From Aerococcus urinaeequi (lineage in GTDB: Bacteria > Bacillota > Bacilli > Lactobacillales > Aerococcaceae), in the NCBI RefSeq assembly GCF_001543205.1, contig NZ_CP014162.1, positions 248,001-312,000 on the forward strand: a stretch of DNA of 64,000 nucleotides, in the 5' to 3' direction. Both the position numbers and the translations under genes were made by a program. Each line of letters starts with the position of its first letter. The stretch's first letter is position 1. The notes below the pieces were generated by a model. That model saw only the letters and a list, made by a program, of their open reading frames with translations, was not told the origin of the DNA and made no database searches. This document shows, one piece after another, positions 1-8,616 of the stretch.

Positions 1-2529
1 AATAATCGCACGTGCTACTGGTGTTTCCACTTGGTTGGTGATGAAACGACGCAATGGTCGTGCACCAAATTGTGGATCATAAGCAGTGTCACCAATCCAG
101 CTCACCAATTCATCACTGAATGTTACCACAATTTCTTGGCTAGCTAAGCGGTCGCTTAATTGTGCTAACATCTTGCGTACGATACCGCCCATATCATTGT
201 GTGATAATGGTCTGAATAAAATAGTGTCATCGATACGGTTTAAGAATTCAGGTCTAAAGTGCATTTTCAAAGCACTTTGAACAGCTTCTCTTGCTTCATC
301 ATCGATTTCCCCGTTTTCATCAGTACCGTCTAACAAGGCATCTGATCCTAAGTTACTTGTCATAATGATGATGGTATTTTTAAAGTCTACAATCCGACCT
401 TGTGAGTCAGTTAGACGACCGTCATCTAAGATTTGTAATAGGATATTGAATACATCTGGATGGGCTTTTTCAACCTCATCTAGTAAGACCACTGTATATG
501 GATTACGACGTACAGCTTCAGTTAATTGGCCACCTTCTTCGTAACCAACATAACCAGGCGCTGCCCCTATTAAACGAGTCACATTGATTTTATCCATGTA
601 TTCACTCATATCAAGACGGACCATGTTATTTTCTGAATCAAACATGGCTTCAGCTAGGGCTTTAGCCAACTCAGTTTTACCAACACCAGTCGGTCCTAAG
701 AATAAGAATGAACCTAACGGACGGTTTGGATCTTGAACACCGGCACGTGAACGTAATACCGCATTTGTCACGCTATCAACTGCTTCATCTTGACCTACTA
801 CACGTGTATGTAAGGTGTCATCTAAGTGAAGCAATTTTTCACGTTCCCCTTCAACTAATTTAGTCACGGGGATCCCAGTCACTCTTGAAACCACTGCTGC
901 GATAGAGTCTTCAGTTACAGATTCTTCTACCAAACGGTCAGCGCTCTTGTCTGCATGCTCGTGGTAGGCTTTTTCCATATCTGCCAATTCTTGTTCCAAG
1001 GTTGGAATAATCGCATGTTGTAATTTGGCTGCTTCTTCTAGATTGTATTCATTTTCCGCTTGTTCCAAGGCATGTTTGGCATTGTCAATTTCTTGACGTT
1101 TAGCGTTGATCTCAGACATACCGCCTTTTTCAACTTGCCATTGCATGGTTAATTGGTTAGTTTTTTCACGGACCTCGGCTAACTCTTCTTGAAGGTCAGC
1201 TAACCGGCGTTTACTTGCCTCATCTTTTTCTTCTTGTAAGGCTTTTTCTTCAATTTCTAGTTGAATTAAACGACGACGTTCTTGGTCTAATTCTGTTGGC
1301 AATGAATTCATTTGCACGCGGATTTCAGCACTAGCTTCATCCACCAAATCAAGCGCCTTATCCGGTAAGTACCGGTCAGTGATGTAGCGGTCTGACAATT
1401 CAGCTGCTGCTACTAAAGCTTGGTCATGAATCGTTACTTCATGGTGCAATTCATATCGTTCTTTCAAACCACGTAAGATTGAAATAGTATCTTCAACACT
1501 TGGTTCTTTCACTAAGACACGTTGGAAACGACGTTCCAAAGCCTTGTCTTTTTCCATGTATTGACGGTATTCATCTAAGGTTGTGGCACCAATGCAGTGC
1601 AATTCGCCACGAGCCAACATCGGTTTAAGTAAGTTCCCAGCGTCCATTGACCCTTCAGTCTTACCGGCACCTACAATGTTGTGGATTTCATCGATAAATA
1701 AGATAATCCGTCCGTCTGCCTTTTTAACTTCGTTTAAGACAGCTTTCAACCGTTCTTCAAATTCACCCCGGTATTTAGCCCCTGAAATCAAGGCACCCAT
1801 ATCTAATGAGAAGACTGTTTTGTCTTTTAAGTTGTCAGGGACATCTTTTTTCACAATACGTTGGGCTAAACCTTCAACGATAGCGGTTTTACCTACACCA
1901 GGTTCACCAATTAGGACCGGATTATTTTTAGATTTACGAGACAAGATACGAACTACATCACGAATTTCTTCATCACGTCCGATGATAGGATCCATTTTAC
2001 CTGCTTTAACTTGTTCGACTAAATCGACACCATATTTCTCTAAAGCTTCATAGTTTTCTTCTGCTTGTTTACTTGTCACATGATCACCCTGTCTCAAATT
2101 ATCAATTTTTTCTTCTACCGCTTTTGCGGTAATTTGATGTTGCTTGAACCATTTTGCCAGGTCAGTATAAGCTACATCATTGATGGCTGCTAATACCATT
2201 TCAGTGGCTAAAAATTCGTCACCTTGTTTTTCCGCACGTACTTGAGCTTTTTGAATTAATTCACCCAAGCCACGTGATATTCCTTGACCATATTGTACGT
2301 TCGTACCTTGGACCACTGGTACCGCATCTAATTCACGGTTTAATTCTTCAGTTAATGCTGCCATTGGCACATTTAAATCTTCATAAAAGTCATAAGCAAA
2401 GTTTCCAGGTTGCACCAACGCTGTAAACATATGGGGAATCCCAATTTCTTGATGTTTACGAGTCATAGCAATTTGTTGGGCATTTGCGATGGCCTCTTGT
2501 AAGGTTGTAGTCATTTCCATGTTTGCCAT
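1..2529 (-). CDS. clpB: ATP-dependent chaperone ClpB (3' end outside window)
   Basis: Hsp100 disaggregase that works with DnaK to resolubilise aggregated proteins in the cytoplasm. The minus-strand frame runs open from the ATG at 2529 to the left edge, so the C-terminus is missing. Order seen: N-terminal Clp repeat domain, NBD1 with Walker A GEPGVGKT and the IDEIHN Walker B region, the long middle coiled-coil domain (about residues 400-530) that separates ClpB from ClpC, then NBD2 with Walker A GPTGVGKT and [14 protein letters not shown]. The start is fixed by an AAGGAGTG ribosome site just upstream. A CtsR operator overlaps its promoter, so heat-shock control is expected. No disruption is visible in the part present. 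Confidence 0.97.
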   Translation of the reverse strand, partial: MANMEMTTTLQEAIANAQQIAMTRKHQEIGIPHMFTALVQPGNFAYDFYEDLNVPMAALTEELNRELDAVPVVQGTNVQYGQGISRGLGELIQKAQVRAEKQGDEFLATEMVLAAINDVAYTDLAKWFKQHQITAKAVEEKIDNLRQGDHVTSKQAEENYEALEKYGVDLVEQVKAGKMDPIIGRDEEIRDVVRILSRKSKNNPVLIGEPGVGKTAIVEGLAQRIVKKDVPDNLKDKTVFSLDMGALISGAKYRGEFEERLKAVLNEVKKADGRIILFIDEIHNIVGAGKTEGSMDAGNLLKPMLARGELHCIGATTLDEYRQYMEKDKALERRFQRVLVKEPSVEDTISILRGLKERYELHHEVTIHDQALVAAAELSDRYITDRYLPDKALDLVDEASAEIRVQMNSLPTELDQERRRLIQLEIEEKALQEEKDEASKRRLADLQEELAEVREKTNQLTMQWQVEKGGMSEINAKRQEIDNAKHALEQAENEYNLEEAAKLQHAIIPTLEQELADMEKAYHEHADKSADRLVEESVTEDSIAAVVSRVTGIPVTKLVEGEREKLLHLDDTLHTRVVGQDEAVDSVTNAVLRSRAGVQDPNRPLGSFLFLGPTGVGKTELAKALAEAMFDSENNMVRLDMSEYMDKINVTRLIGAAPGYVGYEEGGQLTEAVRRNPYTVVLLDEVEKAHPDVFNILLQILDDGRLTDSQGRIVDFKNTIIIMTSNLGSDALLDGTDENGEIDDEAREAVQSALKMHFRPEFLNRIDDTILFRPLSHNDMGGIVRKMLAQLSDRLASQEIVVTFSDELVSWIGDTAYDPQFGARPLRRFITNQVETPVARAII

Positions 2530-2559
2530 TTCACATCACTCCTTTTACTTTATGCTTAT

Positions 2560-2589
2560 AGTATATCACTTTGGTCAGGATAGGTCAAA
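2560..2589 (-). promoter_or_regulatory. clpB promoter with CtsR operator
   Basis: On the minus strand TTGACC (2583-2588) and TATACT (2560-2565) are 17 bp apart, a good sigma-A promoter. On the plus strand the heptads GGTCAGG (2573-2579) and GGTCAAA (2583-2589) are separated by ATA, matching the CtsR direct-repeat operator with two changes in one heptad. The box covers the -35 and part of the spacer, as expected for repression. Confidence 0.8.
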
Positions 2590-2677
2590 CATTTATCAGT
2601 GGTATTTTTGACCTTTTTTACTCATCAAAATCCTTGATATATCAATATTACACCAAGACTTGACTACAAACATCAAA

Positions 2678-3148
2678 CTAAAGGTCAATATGTGACCACT
2701 TACTTTCTTTGACCAATTCAATATGGCGCACATCATCCCATAAAATCTTGCGACTACCGATCAAAAAATAAAAATAATTACTTTCCCCATTAAACCAACC
2801 GAGGATATGGTCAAGGTAGCGACCTAAATGATCTTTCAAAGACAATTGAATAGAAACAGGATAGTGGTTTAACCAAGCTTCCTGCAAGACTTGGTCAACC
2901 TCTTCCCTCGTCATCTCAGGCAGTGGTGTAGATACTTTAGCTGCATCCTTATGGTTGGATTGAATGCCTTTGACCAATTCATCCATGGCATAAGCAGTAG
3001 CCCACTTCATACCAAAGGTCCGGTCCTCATATTCATTATAAGGCGTGAAGTGTTTACGGGTCCTTGGGTGTCGTTGCTTTTTTAACCATGACAATTGGGC
3101 CCGTCTTGTAGCGTTCGGTAGTTCCCAAGGTTCAAGCCGCTTAGCCAT
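2678..3148 (-). CDS. YolD-like family protein
   Basis: A 156-residue protein resembling the YolD-like family, small partners encoded beside Y-family polymerases in Firmicutes. The C-terminal half carries the typical beta-rich segment that ends in a short ILWDDVRHIELV stretch. An in-frame ATG exists upstream at 3178, but the ATG at 3148 has a strong AAGGTGAGG ribosome site and overlaps the polymerase stop by eight bases (ATGGCTAA), so translational coupling is likely and 3148 is chosen. It shares the SOS-type promoter of the polymerase gene. Its biochemical role in the family is not well settled. Confidence 0.8.
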   Translation of the reverse strand: MAKRLEPWELPNATRRAQLSWLKKQRHPRTRKHFTPYNEYEDRTFGMKWATAYAMDELVKGIQSNHKDAAKVSTPLPEMTREEVDQVLQEAWLNHYPVSIQLSLKDHLGRYLDHILGWFNGESNYFYFLIGSRKILWDDVRHIELVKESKWSHIDL

Positions 3149-4502
3149 GGGCCTCACCTTCGATACCCGCCATACCACCAGCGTGTCCGCCGACTAAACT
3201 AGAGCGTTCAATTGCCCGACCGCCAGCTTTAAGAGACGAGGCATAGACCAGACTCTTAAAACCGTATTTCTTACGGATGGTATCTACAATCACATCTGTT
3301 TTCAAGTCGGCTACTTGATTGTTTTCACTTTCAAATAGATTTAATTGGACTGCTTGATTGTAAACAAGGTTGCCGCTATATAAAGAAATATGCCGGATTA
3401 CTTGGTTGTCATAGAGTAAGGACAGCAGATACAAGGCCACTTCAGCAATCACCTTACTTTGATTGGTCGGTGTTACCTTGATTTGCTTATGAATACCCCT
3501 TTTACCACTTGCATCAAAGTAGCCCATAGAATAGCCTAAGCCAAGACCGACGACTTGGGTTTGCGCGCCAGCTCGTCTTAAACGGGTACCAATTTGGTCA
3601 GCCATTTCCTTGACGACGACAGCAATTTCGTCCTTATCGGTGTAGTCTCTTGGGAGCACTTGACTGTTGCCGATGGACTTGTCCTTTGTGGTATAAGGGG
3701 TGCCGAGAAAAGACCGGTCCACGCCCCACGAATGGGCATAAAGTTGGGCACCCATGACCCCTAATTTATCTTTTAATACGTGATAAGAAGAATGGGCGAG
3801 GTCGTAGACATTATTAATACCCATCCCCTTTAGCCGGCGGGCCATTCGGTGGCCAATACCGCAGACTTCTGTTAAATCAGCAATCTGCCATAGGGTATCC
3901 GGGACATCCTCATACCGCCATTCAGCAATCATGTCGCACTCCTTTTTCGCACCAATGTCTAGGGCCACTTTGGCTAGAAATGGGTTATCGCCAATACCAA
4001 TCGTTGTATAAATACCGGTCTGGTCATGGACATCCTTTTGAATTTTCTGGGCCATTTCGTAGGCACTACTAACCTTAAATAGTTTGAATGAATCGGTCAC
4101 ATCTAGGAAACTTTCGTCCACTGAAAACACGTGGTGGTTAGCTTCGTCCACGTAGCTTTTATAGATCCGGTTAATTTCTTGGTTCTTCTCCATATAAACC
4201 CGCATGCGTGGTTGGGCGATCACCAAATCATCTGGATAGGGATAAGGTAAATCTCGGGCCCGGGTTACGTTGGAAATATTAAAGGCTTTCTTAGCGGCTG
4301 GTGTACTAGCCAAAATAAGCCCGGAACCCCTACTCTGACCACCAGCCTCATCATAGTAGGACATGACAACTAATTTGGTCGTTAATGGGTCTAAACCGCG
4401 TTCTACTGCCTCCACTGAGGCGTAAAATGACTTACAATCAATACACAAAATATCGCGACTAGGTTCCTTTGAATAGTCAAACGTTACATTATTCGCAAAC
4501 AT
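3141..4502 (-). CDS. Y-family DNA polymerase, UmuC/UvrX-like
   Basis: Error-prone translesion DNA polymerase (453 residues) of the UmuC/ImpB group common in Firmicute chromosomes and mobile elements. Catalytic motifs are present: DCKSFYASVEAVERGLDPL near residue 22 holds the first metal-binding Asp, and FSVDESFLDVT near residue 125 holds the SxDE pair. The steric gate region, the helix-hairpin-helix (VCGIGHRMARRLKGMGI, about 215-232) and the little-finger domain follow. The ATG has an AAGGAGG ribosome site. Two LexA boxes lie 49-84 bp upstream, so SOS induction is expected. It is co-transcribed with the YolD-like gene, which overlaps its stop. Confidence 0.93.
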   Translation of the reverse strand: MFANNVTFDYSKEPSRDILCIDCKSFYASVEAVERGLDPLTTKLVVMSYYDEAGGQSRGSGLILASTPAAKKAFNISNVTRARDLPYPYPDDLVIAQPRMRVYMEKNQEINRIYKSYVDEANHHVFSVDESFLDVTDSFKLFKVSSAYEMAQKIQKDVHDQTGIYTTIGIGDNPFLAKVALDIGAKKECDMIAEWRYEDVPDTLWQIADLTEVCGIGHRMARRLKGMGINNVYDLAHSSYHVLKDKLGVMGAQLYAHSWGVDRSFLGTPYTTKDKSIGNSQVLPRDYTDKDEIAVVVKEMADQIGTRLRRAGAQTQVVGLGLGYSMGYFDASGKRGIHKQIKVTPTNQSKVIAEVALYLLSLLYDNQVIRHISLYSGNLVYNQAVQLNLFESENNQVADLKTDVIVDTIRKKYGFKSLVYASSLKAGGRAIERSSLVGGHAGGMAGIEGEAHG

Positions 4503-4550
4503 CTTTAGCCCTCCTTCGCTTAGACATTTAAGTTTACGCCCTTAAAAACA

Positions 4551-4562
4551 GAACGTATGTTC
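4551..4562 (-). promoter_or_regulatory. LexA (DinR) operator 1
   Basis: Perfect dyad GAACGTATGTTC, matching the Gram-positive LexA core GAAC-N4-GTTC, upstream of the Y-family polymerase start. Confidence 0.8.
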
Positions 4563-4574
4563 CCATTAATAATA

Positions 4575-4586
4575 GAACGTACGTTC
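4575..4586 (-). promoter_or_regulatory. LexA (DinR) operator 2
   Basis: Second perfect dyad GAACGTACGTTC, itself fully palindromic, 24 bp from the first box. Two boxes about two helical turns apart would allow cooperative LexA binding. Confidence 0.8.
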
Positions 4587-4627
4587 GGTAAACACAAGTG
4601 GTTTCGAAGGAAATTTTGAGACGAAAA

Positions 4628-4659
4628 TAAAAAGGCCACGATCCATACGGTCGCAGCCT
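4628..4659 (-). terminator. Intrinsic terminator after the LURP-one-like gene
   Basis: Read on the minus strand, AGGCTGCGACC pairs with GGATCGTGGCCT through a four-base loop and runs into TTTTTATTTT. G-U pairs and one mismatch occur. It lies 40 bp past the stop of the gene at 4700-5191. Confidence 0.65.
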
Positions 4660-4699
4660 CCTCAGTTAACTATTTAAGTACAATTTTAGTCTTCCTTTT

Positions 4700-5191
4700 T
4701 TAATCTTCTTCGCGCTCAACTACTAAATCAATCGCCATCACTACACCTAGAATAATCGGCACCACATCAGCTGGCACATGGTCTTCAATATCAATCACAA
4801 AAGTATCGCGAATTGAAATCAACTTACGGTCGATACGGGCAATTCGGTCGCCATTTTCATCCGTAATACGGAAATCAAAATCAAGGATATTCCCCTTAAC
4901 ATCCCAATCCAAGGACGTTACTTTGTAGTTATCTCTAAATAAGGAAACCTTCTTGCGGATTTCAGCTACCTTGTTATTATTTTTATCGTATACATCTACC
5001 GTTGGCATTAAATCAATAATTTGCTCTTTAACTTGCGCCACTTCTTTATCCTGAGCTAGGTCAATAATGCGAAATTGTTGGCCAATTGATAGCCATTTAT
5101 TCTTAACTTTGTAAACTGGATCGCCGTCTTGATTCGTCAAATTAAAATCACGTTTAAGTGAGAGTAATTGATTTTTCATATATAATTTCAT
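4700..5191 (-). CDS. LURP-one-related / YxjI-like protein (copy 1)
   Basis: A 163-residue protein of the LURP-one-related (tubby C-terminal-like) fold, like Bacillus YxjI. It shows repeated short beta-strand units of the type YKVKNKWLSIGQQFRI and RIARIDRKLISIRDTFVIDI, and ends in a hydrophobic helix (VVPIILGVVMAIDLVVE) that corresponds to the hydrophobic C-terminal helix of the fold. No signal peptide is seen. The cellular role of bacterial family members is not established; lipid or membrane association has been suggested. A paralogue with the same MKLYMK start and the same architecture lies at 61279-61764. Monocistronic, with its own terminator. Confidence 0.8.
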   Translation of the reverse strand: MKLYMKNQLLSLKRDFNLTNQDGDPVYKVKNKWLSIGQQFRIIDLAQDKEVAQVKEQIIDLMPTVDVYDKNNNKVAEIRKKVSLFRDNYKVTSLDWDVKGNILDFDFRITDENGDRIARIDRKLISIRDTFVIDIEDHVPADVVPIILGVVMAIDLVVEREED

Positions 5192-5340
5192 TATTTTATC
5201 AACCTTTCTACTGTTAACTTATATTTAATTATATCTGTATACTAAGGTAAATTCACATCATATCCCTCATACTTCAGACCGAAATCAATAAATTCTAATG
5301 TATAATAGGTAAAAGTAACATCATAAGTAAAGGAGTCATC

Positions 5341-5508
5341 ATGTATTTAACTATTTTCGCTATCTTGCTCGTTGTCGCCGGTTTCGTTAATGGGTATATC
5401 TTCTTATTTAAATACCCCAAAGAATTTCAATCGACAAAAATCGTCCATGGTTTCTTGACGCTATTCTTACTTCTTATCGGCTTATATTTATTGATAAAAA
5501 ATGTATAA
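5341..5508 (+). CDS. Small two-helix membrane protein, unknown
   Basis: A 55-codon frame starting at an ATG with an AAAGGAGT ribosome site nine bases upstream, preceded by TATAAT at 5301-5306 and followed at once by a strong terminator. The product is very hydrophobic: residues 1-24 (MYLTIFAILLVVAGFVNGYI then FLF) and about 35-53 (VHGFLTLFLLLIGLYLLIK) form two predicted membrane helices joined by a short polar loop (KYPKEFQSTK). I do not recognise the family. The complete transcription unit argues that it is a real gene. Confidence 0.65.
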   Translation: MYLTIFAILLVVAGFVNGYIFLFKYPKEFQSTKIVHGFLTLFLLLIGLYLLIKNV

Positions 5509-5512
5509 ATCA

Positions 5513-5554
5513 AAAATGCCAGCTGTTGCAATTTACACAACGGCTGGCATTTTT
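5513..5554 (+). terminator. Intrinsic terminator of the small membrane protein gene
   Basis: AAAATGCCAGCTGTTG pairs with CAACGGCTGGCATTTT (16 bp, one G-U) across a nine-base loop and ends in a T run. It is nearly symmetrical, so it could act on both strands. Confidence 0.85.
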
Positions 5555-5555
5555 G

Positions 5556-6093
5556 GTTATAAGTTTTAACTTTTGAATACAGTTTTTTTTTTAGATATTT
5601 TTATAGTCCATAATTGTCACTTTTATTTTTAAATGGCAAAAATTTTTAGTAATAAATGACAATTTAGAGATCGTCTTATTCTCCTTGTTTAACCAACTAT
5701 AGGTCTAATTAATTCTAAATGATCTTAGAATCGTCGTGTGAACACTAAATGTCCTATTATTTCTACATTCTATATAAATTCTTTTATCTGGAATAATGGA
5801 TAGTCCAAATTTCCTCTTTGCTAGATCAATATATTTTAGTACGACTTAAAGATTACCTATTATAGTCAGGTATATTCATCTTAAGTAATATTCTATTATC
5901 TGAATCATGTAAAGAAAGAGCCATTAGTAGCATATCCCAACAACACTGTGCGTACGGTTCATGTACACAGTGCTTCTATTTAGACGTTCTTAGCGATACA
6001 ATTACATTTTGCCTTGTTGCACTTTTACAAAGTAGTAGGGAATTTGTAAAAGTTTAGCGATGGTTGTGGATTTAAGCGTATTTGTGAGTACGA
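5556..6093. other. Gene-free AT-rich stretch with one hairpin
   Basis: About 540 bases with no plausible coding frame. The only structure noted is CACTGTG (5944-5950) facing CACAGTG (5966-5972) with a 15-base loop containing GTACGGTTC. The sequence looks like decayed intergenic DNA. Confidence 0.5.
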
Positions 6094-6141
6094 AAAAAGG
6101 AATCGTTCCCGCATGCGAGGATGCAAGGTCGATTCCTTTTT
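6094..6141 (-). terminator. Intrinsic terminator of the hydrolase operon
   Basis: AAAAAGGAATCG (6094-6105) and CGATTCCTTTTT (6130-6141) form a perfect 12-bp inverted repeat with T runs on both strands. It lies just past the stop of the acetyltransferase gene. Confidence 0.8.
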
Positions 6142-6147
6142 GGTTTA

Positions 6148-6732
6148 TTAGTCGTTGTCTCCTTCTGGATCAATTGTCTTTAAGACTCTTGCAGGTATAC
6201 CACCAACAATACTATATGGTGTCACATCTTTTGTTACGACTGCACCTGCTGCGACTACTGACCACTCGCCAATTGTCACACCAGAAGTAATCGTGGCGTT
6301 TGAACCAATCCAGACGTTATCCTTCAAAACAATGGGCGCATAATGGTTTTTGCGGTTATTCTTGGGATATAAGTCGTGATTGATTGTAGCGAGTACTACG
6401 TTGTGCCCTATGAAGGCACCATCTCCTATCACAATGCCTCCTTGGTCTTGAAAATGAGTTCCAGAGTTGATAAAGACATTCTTACCAAGCGTGATATTTT
6501 TCCCAAAGTCTGTATAGAATGGTGGGAAAACTCGAAAACTTTCATCTATTTCTTTTCCGATTAAGCGACTCATAATCTCACGAAGTTCTTCCGGCATATG
6601 GCATGCGGTATTCATTTCCATGCCAATTTTGATTGCTTCTTGATACAGCTCATTCGCATATGCTGCTATATTCGGTGTGGTCTCATCCTTAGTTCCATCT
6701 GCTTGAATGATATCCTGAATTCTAACTTCCAC
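6148..6732 (-). CDS. Sugar O-acetyltransferase, maltose/galactoside acetyltransferase type
   Basis: Acetyl-CoA dependent O-acetyltransferase (194 residues) of the LacA/NodL/Maa group. A helical N-terminal cap (about 1-70) is followed by a left-handed beta-helix with hexapeptide repeats (ITLGKNVFINSG, IVIGDGAFIGHNVVLAT). The catalytic His is seen in TINHDLYPKNR-like context (ATINHDLYPKNN, about residue 118), and the end GAVVTKDVTPYSIVGGIPAR is the family signature. It is the last gene of a three-gene operon, 11 bp after the CMD-cupin gene. The real acceptor sugar is unknown. Confidence 0.9.
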   Translation of the reverse strand: MEVRIQDIIQADGTKDETTPNIAAYANELYQEAIKIGMEMNTACHMPEELREIMSRLIGKEIDESFRVFPPFYTDFGKNITLGKNVFINSGTHFQDQGGIVIGDGAFIGHNVVLATINHDLYPKNNRKNHYAPIVLKDNVWIGSNATITSGVTIGEWSVVAAGAVVTKDVTPYSIVGGIPARVLKTIDPEGDND

Positions 6733-6743
6733 TTAAATCGCTC

Positions 6744-7499
6744 CTAAAGGTTATCATACATTTCGTCAGTTACCGGTTCCAGCCACTCATTTGACGTTTC
6801 ATCACCAGGCACTTCAACAGTTAGATGACTAAACCAAGAGTCTTTCTTAGCACCATGCCAATGTTTGACACCTGCCGGAATTGTCACAACATCTCCTGGT
6901 TTCAAACTTTGAGCAAGTTTCCCTTCTTCTTGATACCAGCCTTCACCATCTACACAAATCAAGATTTGACCTCCACCAGATTTGGCATGATGGATATGCC
7001 AATTATTGCGACAAGCAGGCTCAAATGTAACATTGGCGATAAAAATTGTCTCTTCAGGATTAGTCAGTGGCTTCAAATAGCTTTGACCAATGAAATATTG
7101 CGCATAAGCCGTATTAGGTTTGCCTTGTCCAAAGAAGCCACCGTGCTCTTCTTCATTCAAATCATCCGCATAGACTTCTTTTGCCAAACGAAAGGCTACC
7201 CAAGCATTAGGCCACCCTGCATAAAAAGCAAGGTGTGTTAAAATCTCAGCCATTTCTGTTTGTGTCAAACCATTTTTCCGAGCTGTTTCCAAGTGATAAC
7301 TCAAAGATGAATCAACAATCCCTTTAGAAATCAGGGACGTAATTGTTACAATGGAGCGAGTCTTTAAGGAAAGCTTATCCTCTCTCGACCATACTTCTCC
7401 AAACAATACATCATCATTCAATTCTGCAAATTTTGGTGCAAATTCCCCTAAAGCATCTCTTCCAGCCGTTTGTTTTTCAACCATTATCATACCCGCCAT
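6744..7499 (-). CDS. Carboxymuconolactone decarboxylase-like / cupin fusion protein
   Basis: Two-domain protein (251 residues). Residues about 20-115 match the CMD/AhpD-like helical domain (ETARKNGLTQTEMAEILTHL, FYAGWPNAW). The AhpD CxxC redox pair is absent, so this is the non-peroxidase CMD type. Residues about 140-240 form a cupin barrel with the metal-ligand pattern WHIHHAKSGGGQILICVDGE and PAGVKHWHGA. The start is uncertain: ATGs at 7499, 7490 and 7484 are in frame and none has a strong ribosome site. It sits between an alpha/beta hydrolase and an acetyltransferase behind a MerR-type promoter, which suggests a role in handling a reactive organic compound. The substrate cannot be told. 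Confidence 0.85.
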   Translation of the reverse strand: MAGMIMVEKQTAGRDALGEFAPKFAELNDDVLFGEVWSREDKLSLKTRSIVTITSLISKGIVDSSLSYHLETARKNGLTQTEMAEILTHLAFYAGWPNAWVAFRLAKEVYADDLNEEEHGGFFGQGKPNTAYAQYFIGQSYLKPLTNPEETIFIANVTFEPACRNNWHIHHAKSGGGQILICVDGEGWYQEEGKLAQSLKPGDVVTIPAGVKHWHGAKKDSWFSHLTVEVPGDETSNEWLEPVTDEMYDNL

Positions 7500-7531
7500 T
7501 CTTTTTTTACGTCCGTACCTATACCTTTATT

Positions 7532-8509
7532 CTATTTCACTTCCAAATACTGGTTAAAGAATTCAGTCATCTTATCAAATGGGATAATACCCACCTGATC
7601 GTAAAGGTCAGTATGTGATGCTCCCGGAATAATCATCAACTCCTTGTTATCGCCTTGTAACTTCTTGAAAGCATCCTCTCCAAAATAACGTGAGTGGGCT
7701 TTCTCACCATGGATAATTAACACAGCGTTACGGATTTCATCACTGTAGGCTAACAACTTGGTATTCAGTAATGAAAGCGAAGATGTGACATTCCAACCTT
7801 CATTCGAGTTCAATGAGCGTTTATGATAGCCGCGATCTGTTTTATAGTAGTCAAAATAATCTTTGACGAAGTAAGGCGCATCTTCTGGCAATGGATCTAC
7901 GACACCACCTGCTCGAGCAAAATCTCCATTTTTGAAATCTTCGATGCGTTGGTCATTGAGTTGTTGACGTAATTCATATCGTCCATCGGCATCAACTGAA
8001 TCAAAGTAGCCGTACGCAGTCACTCGGGACATATCATACATCGTTGAAGCAACTGTAGCTTTCACTCGGGTATCAATTGCTGCTGCGTTGAGTGCCATAC
8101 CACCCCAGCCACAAATTCCAATTAAACCAATCTTTTCTGGATCAACATTTTCTTGTACGGATAAGAAATCGACAGCTGCCTGAAAATCCTCTGTATTAAC
8201 ATCACCTGATGCGACATTTCGAGGGAAGCCACCGCTTTCTCCAGTAAATGATGGATCGAAAGCAATTGTTAAAAATCCTCGTTCAGCCATTATTTGCGCA
8301 TAAAGTCCTGATGATTGCTCTTTGACTGCGCCGAATGGTCCACTAATTGCAATCGCCGGAAGCTTACCTGTTTGGACTTTGGGTTCATACAAATCAGCAA
8401 CCAATGTAATCCCAAAGCGATTAGGGAAGGTTACTTTATGATGGTTTACTTGACTACTTTGAGGGAAAACTTTATCCCATTCTTGAGTGATGTTTAATTC
8501 TTCTTTCAT
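7532..8509 (-). CDS. Alpha/beta hydrolase, dienelactone-hydrolase-like
   Basis: Cytoplasmic alpha/beta hydrolase of 325 residues. The oxyanion region AISGPFGAVKEQSSGLYAQ, the FDPSFTGESGG segment, the nucleophile elbow GLIGICGWGGMALNAAA near residue 150 and a C-terminal SHTDLYD His are seen. The elbow carries Cys where most relatives have Ser, as in dienelactone hydrolases and some YcjY-type proteins. No signal peptide. It is the first gene of the operon running to 6148. Its promoter has the 19-bp spacer and dyad typical of MerR activation, and the MerR gene is divergent. The substrate is unknown. Confidence 0.85.
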   Translation of the reverse strand: MKEELNITQEWDKVFPQSSQVNHHKVTFPNRFGITLVADLYEPKVQTGKLPAIAISGPFGAVKEQSSGLYAQIMAERGFLTIAFDPSFTGESGGFPRNVASGDVNTEDFQAAVDFLSVQENVDPEKIGLIGICGWGGMALNAAAIDTRVKATVASTMYDMSRVTAYGYFDSVDADGRYELRQQLNDQRIEDFKNGDFARAGGVVDPLPEDAPYFVKDYFDYYKTDRGYHKRSLNSNEGWNVTSSLSLLNTKLLAYSDEIRNAVLIIHGEKAHSRYFGEDAFKKLQGDNKELMIIPGASHTDLYDQVGIIPFDKMTEFFNQYLEVK

Positions 8510-8528
8510 GTTGATTTCCTCCTTGAAA

Positions 8529-8586
8529 TTGACATTGCTTTTGTAAGGTAATATAATTCTAATACCTAAACTTGACTTTAGGTCAA
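8529..8586. promoter_or_regulatory. Overlapping divergent promoters with MerR-type operator
   Basis: Leftward promoter for the hydrolase operon: TTGACC (top-strand 8581-8586) and TAGAAT (8556-8561), 19 bp apart. The dyad ACCTAAA-CTTGAC-TTTAGGT (8564-8583) fills that spacer, the classic MerR-family layout. Rightward promoter for the MerR gene: TTGACA (8529-8534) and TATAAT (8552-8557), 17 bp apart, a perfect consensus whose start point would fall in the same operator. One protein could thus activate leftward and repress itself. Confidence 0.85.
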
Positions 8587-8616
8587 GGACTACGTCGAAA
8601 TTATTTTGGAGGTATT

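Noticed and set aside
1583-2053. 156-codon plus-strand frame inside clpB
   Set aside because: Antisense to well-conserved ClpB sequence; no initiation signals.
5944-5972. Resemblance of GTGCGTACGGTTC to the 3' strand of group II intron domain V
   Set aside because: The matching 5' strand and the GAAA tetraloop layout are missing and no reverse transcriptase remains nearby; the hairpin alone is not diagnostic.
6825-7241. 138-codon plus-strand frame
   Set aside because: Antisense to the CMD-cupin gene with no family resemblance.
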